From: Candidatus Eisenbacteria bacterium
Lineage (GTDB): Bacteria > Eisenbacteria > RBG-16-71-46 > JACRLI01
Length of the DNA stretch: 64,000 nucleotides
Reading direction: 5' to 3'
Assembly (NCBI GenBank): GCA_016235265.1
Contig: JACRLI010000015.1
Location: forward strand, 436,401 to 500,400
Within the stretch, counting starts at the first letter, position 1, and every line of letters begins with the position of its first letter. The notes beneath the pieces were generated by a model. The model saw nothing but the letters and a program-made list of their open reading frames with translations. It did no database searches and was not told where the DNA came from. Positions 1-6,258 of this stretch are shown in pieces. Both the position numbers and the translations under genes were made by a program.

Positions 1-546
1 TATGAGTGGCTGTACCGGGAGATGGAGGCGCACGACGGCCGCTGGCCCGGATTCGAGAGCTTCGGCGCCACCCGCTTCGCCGCCTACATGGCCTACCGGA
101 TGGCCGGCGTGAAGGACCCGCTCGAGGATCTCGACCTGGTCGAGACCCACGACGCGTTCACCATCTCCGACCTGCAGACCTACGGGGACGTGGGGCTGAC
201 ACTGTACGGGAAGGAGCAGGACTTCATCACCTCCGGCGAGTGCTACCTCCACAACCCCAGGACCGGCAAGCAGGGCAAGTGCCCCGCGAACCTCTCCGGT
301 GGGCTGCTGGGCACCATGCACGCCGTGGGCGCGACCGGCATCTTCCAGTGCGGGGAAGTGATGTGGCAGCTCCAGGGCAAGTACGACAAGTTCCACGGCG
401 ACCCGAAGCTGTGGCAGAGGTATGGCAAGGAGAAGCCGGAGGATTGGGAGAGCCTGCAGGTGCAGAACCCGCGCCGCGGGCTGGCCATCTCCCACGCCGG
501 CGTCGGCAGTCACGTGACCTGTGCGGTCCTCGAAAAGGCCTGGTAG
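1..546 (+). CDS. Thiolase (SCP-x/acetyl-CoA acetyltransferase-like), C-terminal part, 5' truncated by window edge
   Basis: The reading frame is open from base 1 (Y-E-W-L...) and stops at 544-546, so only the last 181 residues are present. The segment has hallmarks of SCP-x/archaeal-type thiolases: an ETHDAF motif followed by G-D-V-G-L, then NLSGG and HAVGATG, where the His belongs to the catalytic set, and a Gly-rich end ISHAGVGSH. These enzymes condense or cleave acyl-CoAs. The terminal motif has HAGVG in place of the CxG of classical degradative thiolases, as is usual for this subfamily. It is followed after 9 bp by a DUF35 Zn-ribbon/OB-fold protein, the usual partner in thiolase and HMG-CoA synthase-type complexes. 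The substrate cannot be told from this fragment. Confidence 0.85.
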   Translation, partial: YEWLYREMEAHDGRWPGFESFGATRFAAYMAYRMAGVKDPLEDLDLVETHDAFTISDLQTYGDVGLTLYGKEQDFITSGECYLHNPRTGKQGKCPANLSGGLLGTMHAVGATGIFQCGEVMWQLQGKYDKFHGDPKLWQRYGKEKPEDWESLQVQNPRRGLAISHAGVGSHVTCAVLEKAW

Positions 547-555
547 GAGGCGACG

Positions 556-1068
556 ATGAGCGAGAGAGTGACGCTGAAGACCAGCCCCTCGAAGATCGAC
601 GTCGTCGGGGACGCCTGGGTCCTGCACTTCCCCCGCTTCGGCGAGGAAGGCACGCATTTCCACACCTACGGGCTGATCACCCCGTACTTCAAGGGGCTCA
701 CCGAGGGCAAGCTGAGGGCCACCCGGTGCGTGAACCCCAAGTGCCCGGTGTACAAGGGCAACGGGGACATGTGGCTGCCGCCCCGGGCCGACTGCCCCGA
801 CTGTCACCAGCCGATGCAGTGGACCGAGATCCAGAAGCCCGAGGGGTACATCTACACGTACACCTACGTGGAGCGCGGCGGCACGGGCCTGGAGATCGAG
901 ACGCCGTATTACCAGATTGACGTCAAGATCGCCGGCGTGGCGACCATCGTGAAGAGCTACCTGGCCGACCGGAAGCCGATCAAGATCGGCGACAAGGTGC
1001 GCGCGAAGTTCCGCACCGGCAAGGACGCGACTCACACTTGCCTGGACCTGTACTTCGAGCTGATCTAG
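556..1068 (+). CDS. Zn-ribbon OB-fold protein (DUF35), thiolase partner
   Basis: This 170-residue protein has a rubredoxin-like Zn ribbon with cysteines in C-x4-C and CPDC pairs (about residues 57-80), followed by an OB-fold. That order is typical of DUF35 proteins, which bind SCP-x thiolases and bridge acyl-CoA intermediates between enzymes. The start has a good Shine-Dalgarno (ggaggcgacg before ATG) and lies 9 bp after the thiolase stop, so the two are co-transcribed. The N-terminal 55 residues are longer than the minimal family. Family placement is firm; the pathway is unknown because the upstream gene is cut. Confidence 0.85.
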   Translation: MSERVTLKTSPSKIDVVGDAWVLHFPRFGEEGTHFHTYGLITPYFKGLTEGKLRATRCVNPKCPVYKGNGDMWLPPRADCPDCHQPMQWTEIQKPEGYIYTYTYVERGGTGLEIETPYYQIDVKIAGVATIVKSYLADRKPIKIGDKVRAKFRTGKDATHTCLDLYFELI

Positions 1069-1088
1069 GGCAGGCAGTCCTGCCTGCC
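1069..1088. repeat. Short perfect palindrome after the DUF35 stop
   Basis: GGCAGGCAG-TC-CTGCCTGCC forms a 9-bp stem with a 2-nt loop directly after the TAG stop. It resembles the palindromes at 11,363 and 30,500 and probably belongs to the same family of 3'-end hairpins. Confidence 0.5.
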
Positions 1089-1097
1089 TGAGACGTC

Positions 1098-1124
1098 AGG
1101 GGGACGGCCGCCGGCCGTCCCCCT
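1098..1124. terminator. Bidirectional terminator hairpin
   Basis: AGGGGGACGGCC-GCC-GGCCGTCCCCCT is a perfect 12-bp GC-rich stem with a 3-nt loop. It lies between two convergent genes (DUF35 ending at 1068, beta-helix ending at 1203), so it can serve both. There is no long U tract, as expected in such a GC-rich genome. Confidence 0.65.
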
Positions 1125-1202
1125 GGTCGTACCGGACTCCGCTCGACATCCTCGGAGACCTCTTCCCTGAACCCGGCCGGGCGTGAGCCCCCGCCCCCGC
1201 CG

Positions 1203-2381
1203 CTACCGCTTCGGCCGCAGCGGCCGGTCCACCGGATCCAGCGCGCCGATCGGGCCGCGCGGGCCGGCGGCGGGCCCGCCGCGCCTCGGGTGCAGGTCGC
1301 CGCGCACGTAGTCCGCCAGCTTCGGGTCGGCCTCGAGCTGCTCCACCGAGCCGGCGATGTCGAGGGTGTCCTCGGCGTAGAAGAAGTTGAACGGGCGGTT
1401 GTTCCAGCCCAGGTTGTCGCGCAGCACCGGGAAGCCGAACGCGCCGCTGGCGAATCCCCCGCCGCGGAAGTCCGAGGTGTTGCCCAGGAGCAGGTTGCGC
1501 TCCACGGTGGGCTCGCTCTCCAGCACGAACATGGCCCCGCCCCACTGGACCGAGTGGTTTTCCACCAGCGTGTTGCGGAACACCTTCACCTCGGTGAGCC
1601 GCCCCACGCACAGTCCCCCGCCCCAGCCCGCGAAATTGGTGCGGAAGATATTGCGTTCCACCACCCCCACGGCGCGCTCCACGTACAGCCCGCCCCCGTA
1701 CTGCGAGCAGCGGTTGCGCACGAACTCGTTGCCCACCACGCGGGCGTGACCGCGCACGTACAGCCCGCCGCCGCGCACGGCCATGTTGTCCTCGAACCGA
1801 TTGTCCTCGATGGACACGTACCCGCCGAAGATCGCCACCGCCCCGCCCACCGCGTTGCGGCCGGGCAGGCGGTTGGCCCGGAAGACATTTCGCCGGATGA
1901 CCACGTTGGACTCGTCGCACAGGATGGCCCCGCCCCCGGCGAGGCCCCGCCCGAGGATGCCGGTGGCGCCGCCGCCCAGGAACGTGAAGCCCTCGATGGT
2001 CACCAGGGTGTCGGCCGCCCGCACCAGGAGGATGCTGCCGGTGCCGTCGCCCTGGATCACGGTGCGCGCGGCGCCGGCGCGGCTGCGGAGCGTCACGCCG
2101 GAGGGGATCTCGAGGCGCTCCCGGTAGTTCCCCGGCTCCACCAGCACCACGTCGCCGGCGCGCGCCCGCTCCAGCGCGTCCTGGATCGGCAGGTGCCCGG
2201 GCCCCTGCGGCCGCACCACGATCTCGGCGGCTCCGGCGGCCCCGGCGGCCAGGAGCGCCGCGGAGGCCAGCAGGGCCGTGGTGACGAAGGGACCGCGAAC
2301 ACGCCCGCCGGGGCGGGCCGGAACCGCGGGGGGTGTCGCGCCAACGCGCGCCGCCGCGCGCCGGGGTGGCCACAGGGTCAT
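1203..2381 (-). CDS. Secreted right-handed parallel beta-helix protein
   Basis: The 392-residue product begins MTLWPPRR and has a long N-region followed by a hydrophobic Ala/Leu segment ending in AGAAEI, read as a signal peptide. The body reads as a pectin-lyase-like solenoid: an entry segment (ARAGDVVLVEPGNYRE) and repeated G-G-G-L/N-x-F-x-x-N turns such as GGGLYVE, GGGLCVG and RNVFRAN. Such proteins are extracellular or periplasmic and often carbohydrate-related, but no catalytic residue can be assigned. The frame stays open well upstream, but there it overlaps the amidase. ATG 2381 is chosen because it lies 5 bp after the amidase stop and starts the signal peptide. It is the last gene of a three-gene operon. 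Confidence 0.75.
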   Translation of the reverse strand: MTLWPPRRAAARVGATPPAVPARPGGRVRGPFVTTALLASAALLAAGAAGAAEIVVRPQGPGHLPIQDALERARAGDVVLVEPGNYRERLEIPSGVTLRSRAGAARTVIQGDGTGSILLVRAADTLVTIEGFTFLGGGATGILGRGLAGGGAILCDESNVVIRRNVFRANRLPGRNAVGGAVAIFGGYVSIEDNRFEDNMAVRGGGLYVRGHARVVGNEFVRNRCSQYGGGLYVERAVGVVERNIFRTNFAGWGGGLCVGRLTEVKVFRNTLVENHSVQWGGAMFVLESEPTVERNLLLGNTSDFRGGGFASGAFGFPVLRDNLGWNNRPFNFFYAEDTLDIAGSVEQLEADPKLADYVRGDLHPRRGGPAAGPRGPIGALDPVDRPLRPKR

Positions 2382-2386
2382 CACGT

Positions 2387-3793
2387 TCACACTCCTGGCG
2401 GGCGCCTGCGGTGCCAGTCGGTCGCGGCCTGGAACGCGGCTCCCAGCTCCAGCAGCGTGGCTTCCGAGAGCGGCGCGCCGAGCAGCGAAAGCGACGTGGG
2501 CAGGCCCTTCTCGCCGAAGCCGTTGGGCACGGCCAGCGCCGGCAGCCCGCACAGGTTGCCCGCCGGGATCAGCGCGGGCCCTCCCCCGACACCCGGGTAG
2601 ACCTTCTCGAACTCCACGCCCACGGGATAGGCGACGGTCTGACGCGTGGGGGCGGCCACCGCGTCGAAGCGCTCGAACAGCGCGGCGGCCGCGCGGCGCA
2701 TCGGACCCCGCAGGCGCATGCTGTGCAGGTAGTCCACCGCCGGGATCAGCGTGGAGGGCAGCCCGCCGGTGCGGTCCTTCACGCAGCGCAATTCGGCCGC
2801 GCGACCGCTTTCGACCAGTTCCAGGAACGCGGAGGCGCCCTCCGAGCCCACGATGACCGATACCGCGGGCCCCCACGGGAAGTCGGGCCAGTCCACGTCC
2901 AGGGTGACGTCCGCGAACTTCCTCAGCACCTCAAGCGAGGCCTCGACGTTGGCACGCACCTCCGCGCGCGCTCCGGGGGCGCGGCGCGACCCCGGGGTGC
3001 GCGCCCCGCTTGGGGCGGGACTGCCGGGCTCCCGATGCGAGTAGGTCCCGCGCAGCGAACTGGGGTCCAGCGGATCGTGCCCGGCGAGCGCGGCCAGCAC
3101 CAGCCCGCAGTCGTCCGCGGACCGGGCCATGGGGCCCAGCTTGTCCAGGGTCCAGCTCAGCGCCATCGCGCCGTGGCGGCTCACCCGGCCATAGGTGGGG
3201 CGCAGGCCGCTCACGCCGGAAAAGGCGGCGGGCGTTAGAATGGAGCCCGAGGTCTCCGAGCCGATGGCGAAGACCGCCAGTCCGGCGGCGACCGCCGCCG
3301 CCGGCCCGCTGGACGAGCCGCCGCTCCAGAAATTGCGGTTCCAGGGGGTGCGCCCCGGGCCGGTCCACGAGGCGTCGGCGGTGTTGTAGCCCAGCCCGCC
3401 GGCCAGTTCCACCATGGCCAGCTTGGCCACGAGAATGGCCCCGGCCTCACGCAGGCGGATCACCGCGGTGGCGTCGTAGTCGAATACCTGGTCCCGGTAG
3501 GGCTGCGCGCCCCACGTGGTGGGCACCCCGCGGGTGGCCAGCAGGTCCTTCACCCCGTAGGGGATCCCGTGCAATGGACCGCGGTAGCGCCGCGCGGAGA
3601 TCTCCCGTTCCGCAGCGGCGGCTTCGCGCAGCGCGGACTCCTCCATCAGCGTGGCCACCGCGCCCAGCCCGGGGCCGTGCTCCTTGAGCCGCTCGAGGCA
3701 GGCCCGGGTCAGTTCCACCGGGGACAACTTGCGGGCGCGCAGCAGCGCGCCCAGCTCGCGCACCGACTTGAAGCACAGCTCCGAGGTGGTCAT
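2387..3793 (-). CDS. Amidase signature family hydrolase
   Basis: This 468-residue protein is a full-length amidase-signature enzyme of the GatA/AtzF type. The Ser-cisSer-Lys triad is visible: Lys82 in GVKDLLATRG, the cis-Ser in SGGSSSGPAA (about 160-161) and the nucleophile Ser184 in ETSGSILTP. It would hydrolyse a C-N amide bond. No gatB or gatC is nearby, and the preceding gene encodes a small Tat-exported protein, so a stand-alone amidase is more likely than the tRNA amidotransferase subunit. It starts 13 bp after the Tat gene stop. The amidase itself shows no signal peptide. Confidence 0.85.
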   Translation of the reverse strand: MTTSELCFKSVRELGALLRARKLSPVELTRACLERLKEHGPGLGAVATLMEESALREAAAAEREISARRYRGPLHGIPYGVKDLLATRGVPTTWGAQPYRDQVFDYDATAVIRLREAGAILVAKLAMVELAGGLGYNTADASWTGPGRTPWNRNFWSGGSSSGPAAAVAAGLAVFAIGSETSGSILTPAAFSGVSGLRPTYGRVSRHGAMALSWTLDKLGPMARSADDCGLVLAALAGHDPLDPSSLRGTYSHREPGSPAPSGARTPGSRRAPGARAEVRANVEASLEVLRKFADVTLDVDWPDFPWGPAVSVIVGSEGASAFLELVESGRAAELRCVKDRTGGLPSTLIPAVDYLHSMRLRGPMRRAAAALFERFDAVAAPTRQTVAYPVGVEFEKVYPGVGGGPALIPAGNLCGLPALAVPNGFGEKGLPTSLSLLGAPLSEATLLELGAAFQAATDWHRRRPPGV

Positions 3794-3806
3794 CGCGTCG
3801 GCCCCC

Positions 3807-4181
3807 TCACGGCCACTGCGTGGCGCGGAAGACGAAGTCGGGCTCGTCCGCGTTCTTCAGCGGCGACTTGCGGAGGCGCTCGCCCAGGCGGGCCACGCGC
3901 TCGATGTCGGGAGCCATCGCGGCCAGCTGCTCATCGGTGACCTGCTTGCCGTAGCGGTTCTTCAGCAGCTGCGTGAGCGGGGCGAGGTCGGGGTGGGGCG
4001 GGGCCGCCGGCGCGGCCGGGGCGGCGGGCGCCGCCGGTGGCGTCGGAGCCGGCTGCCCGGGCGCGGGGGCCGGGGACTGGGCCAGGGCCCGGCCGGCCCA
4101 CGCCGCCAGCGGCAGGACCGGGATCCACGCCAGCGCCTTGAGGAAGCCGCGGCGGTGGAAGTCGGGATTCAGGGGTGCCAT
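3807..4181 (-). CDS. Small Tat-signal protein upstream of amidase
   Basis: The 124-residue product has a twin-arginine signal (HRRGFLKALAWIP) and a hydrophobic stretch ending in ALAQS, followed by a Pro/Ala-rich linker (about residues 36-62) and a short helical domain ending DFVFRATQWP. It should be folded in the cytoplasm and exported. ATG 4181 has a strong AGGAGG 7 nt upstream; the open frame beyond it lacks such a signal. It opens the operon with the amidase and beta-helix genes. Function is unknown; an accessory or folding partner of the amidase is only an inference from adjacency. Confidence 0.75.
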   Translation of the reverse strand: MAPLNPDFHRRGFLKALAWIPVLPLAAWAGRALAQSPAPAPGQPAPTPPAAPAAPAAPAAPPHPDLAPLTQLLKNRYGKQVTDEQLAAMAPDIERVARLGERLRKSPLKNADEPDFVFRATQWP

Positions 4182-4300
4182 TCGGGTCCTCCTGGGTGAA
4201 TCCGGGCGGCGCGGGATCGCGCCCGGGAAACTGGAATGTATCGCCTCGGAGGCCCGGTGTGCCAGACACAATCCGGGGCGTGCCGCGCGATCCGCGCCGC

Positions 4301-4351
4301 ATCGGGGCGCATCGGGGCGCACTTGACCCCGGCGCGCGGCACCGCTAGCTT
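4301..4351 (+). promoter_or_regulatory. Promoter of the DUF47-pit operon, with direct repeats upstream
   Basis: A -35 box TTGACC (4323-4328) and a -10 box TAGCTT (4346-4351) are separated by exactly 17 nt. Immediately upstream are two perfect copies of the 10-mer ATCGGGGCGC (4301-4310 and 4311-4320), one helical turn apart, which may be an activator site. The start codon at 4381 is preceded by GGAGGAGG. Confidence 0.6.
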
Positions 4352-4380
4352 CGGGGCTCACCCACGGAGGAGGTCCCCGA

Positions 4381-5025
4381 ATGATTCGCCGCCTGTTCAG
4401 CCACGGCGAGGAGTACTTCGAGTTGTTCGAACGCGCCGCCGCCCACGTGGTGTCCGGCGCCCGTTCGCTGGTGGAGCTCATCGAGGCCCGGACGCCGCAG
4501 TCGGAGATGGTGGGGGCGGTGCTCAAGATCAAGGACATCGAGCACGCCTGCGACGACGTCACCCACCAGACGCTGGCCCGCCTCAACAAGACCTTCATCA
4601 CCCCGCTGGACCGCGAGGACATCCACCTGCTCATCACCGAGCTGGACGACATCCTGGACCTGATCGACGAGGCCGCGGGGCGGCTGGCCATCTACCGCGT
4701 GGACCTGTCGGTCCGGCACACCGTGCGCGCGGCGGAAATCGCCCGCATCCTGCTGCGCACCACCGAGAAAGTGGAGACCGCGGTCCGCCAGTTGCGCACG
4801 CTCAAGCGCCCGGAGACGATCCTGGCAGCGTGCGTGGAGGTGAACAACCTCGAGGATGAGGCGGACGAGGCGTTCCGGCTGGCCCTCTCCGAGCTGTTCG
4901 CGCGCGAGACCGACCCCATCGTGATCATGGTCTGGAAGGAGCTGTACGAGAAACTCGAGGCGGCCGTGGACGATTGCGAAGACCTGGCCAACCTCCTCGA
5001 GGGGATCGTCATCAAGCACGCCTGA
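4381..5025 (+). CDS. DUF47 (PhoU-like) phosphate transport regulator
   Basis: This 214-residue, all-helical protein belongs to the DUF47/TIGR00153 family, which is distantly related to PhoU and typically encoded next to PiT transporters. It has two PhoU-like helical bundles with repeated acidic motifs (EHACDD, EDEADEAF, DDCEDLAN) of the kind that bind metal clusters in PhoU. It is expected to be cytoplasmic and to act on or regulate the transporter. The start has SD GGAGGAGG, and its TGA overlaps the pit start codon (TGATG), indicating translational coupling. Confidence 0.9.
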   Translation: MIRRLFSHGEEYFELFERAAAHVVSGARSLVELIEARTPQSEMVGAVLKIKDIEHACDDVTHQTLARLNKTFITPLDREDIHLLITELDDILDLIDEAAGRLAIYRVDLSVRHTVRAAEIARILLRTTEKVETAVRQLRTLKRPETILAACVEVNNLEDEADEAFRLALSELFARETDPIVIMVWKELYEKLEAAVDDCEDLANLLEGIVIKHA

Positions 5026-6056
5026 TGACACTCACCCTGCTGGTGGTCCTGGTGGTGATCGCCGCGCTGGCGTTCGACTTCTCGAACGGCTGGCACGACT
5101 GCGCCAACGCGGTGGCCACGGTGATCTCCACGCGAGTGCTCACCCCCGCCGCGGCGATCATGCTGGCCGCCACGCTGAATTTCCTCGGCGCGCTGGCGGG
5201 CCAGGCGGTGGCCAAGACCATCATGAAGGGCATCGTGGACGTGAAGGCCCTGCACCTCACGGGCCAGGCGGTGCAGTTCGCGCCGCTGGTGCTGACCCTC
5301 TCCGCGGTGCTCTCCGCCATCGTGTGGAACATCCTGACCGTGCGCCGCGGGCTGCCCGCCTCCTCCTCGCACGCCATCATGGGCGGGCTCATCGGGGCCT
5401 CGGTGGCCTATGCCGGCGGGCTCACGGCGCTGCACGGGCCGGGCATCGAGAAGGTGCTCCTGTTCATGCTCCTGGCGCCGCTCTTCGGATTCCTGGGCGG
5501 GTTCGTGGTGATGGCGGCCCTCTCGCTGCTCATCCGCGACCGCGCACCCAGCCGGGTGAACCGCTGGTTCGGCTTGCTGCAGCTGGGCTCGGTCTCGTTC
5601 ATGGCCTTCTCGCACGGGCAGAACGACGCCCAGAAGGCCATGGGCATCATCACGCTCGCGCTGGCGGGGGTGGGAATGTCGCAGGGCGGGCACATCCCGA
5701 CCTGGGTGGTGCTGGCGTGCGCCACCGCGATGGCGCTGGGCACCGCCGCGGGCGGCATGCGCGTGATCCGGACCCTGGGGGTGGGCCTGCTGAAGCTCCA
5801 GCCGGTGCATGGATTCGCCGCCGAGACCGCCGCCGCCACGGTGCTGATGTTCACCGCGCACTCGGGGCTGCCGGTGTCCACCACGCAGGTGATCACCGCC
5901 TCGATCATGGGGGTGGGCTCCACCCGCCGACTCTCCGCGGTCCGCTGGGGCCTGGGCCGCAAGATCGCCTACGCCTGGCTGCTCACGTTCCCCTTCACCA
6001 TCCTGGCCTCCGGGCTGATCTGTCTGGCGCTCACGGCGCTGCTGATCCGGGGCTAG
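5025..6056 (+). CDS. pit: PiT family inorganic phosphate transporter
   Basis: The 343-residue membrane protein carries both PHO4 family signatures: the N-terminal GWHDCANAVAT (about residues 20-30) and the C-terminal SHGQNDAQKAMG, each an inverted-topology repeat element. About ten hydrophobic helices are visible. It is a low-affinity, cation-coupled phosphate or metal-phosphate importer in the inner membrane. ATG 5025 overlaps the stop of the DUF47 gene by one base, so the two form a tightly coupled pair. A 9-bp stem terminator follows at 6088. Related proteins can carry sulfate, so substrate is inferred from the DUF47 partner. Confidence 0.92.
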   Translation: MTLTLLVVLVVIAALAFDFSNGWHDCANAVATVISTRVLTPAAAIMLAATLNFLGALAGQAVAKTIMKGIVDVKALHLTGQAVQFAPLVLTLSAVLSAIVWNILTVRRGLPASSSHAIMGGLIGASVAYAGGLTALHGPGIEKVLLFMLLAPLFGFLGGFVVMAALSLLIRDRAPSRVNRWFGLLQLGSVSFMAFSHGQNDAQKAMGIITLALAGVGMSQGGHIPTWVVLACATAMALGTAAGGMRVIRTLGVGLLKLQPVHGFAAETAAATVLMFTAHSGLPVSTTQVITASIMGVGSTRRLSAVRWGLGRKIAYAWLLTFPFTILASGLICLALTALLIRG

Positions 6057-6087
6057 GCGCGCGGGCGGCCGCCGCAGCCGCGCACCG

Positions 6088-6108
6088 ACCCGGGGGCCTC
6101 CCCCGGGT
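6088..6108 (+). terminator. Terminator downstream of pit
   Basis: ACCCGGGGG-CCT-CCCCCGGGT is a perfect 9-bp stem with a 3-nt loop, 32 nt after the pit stop codon. Confidence 0.6.
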
Positions 6109-6258
6109 GGCGCGTCCGGTCGCACCCCCGGTCGCACGCCCGGTCGTGCGCGTGGCGCGCGCGTGGCGTGCGCGTTCCCGGACGGCGCGGAATGTGGCAT
6201 ACTTGTGGGACCCCCTCTCCCGCCCTGGCCCGCACCCACTCTGTCGGGAGATCACCCG

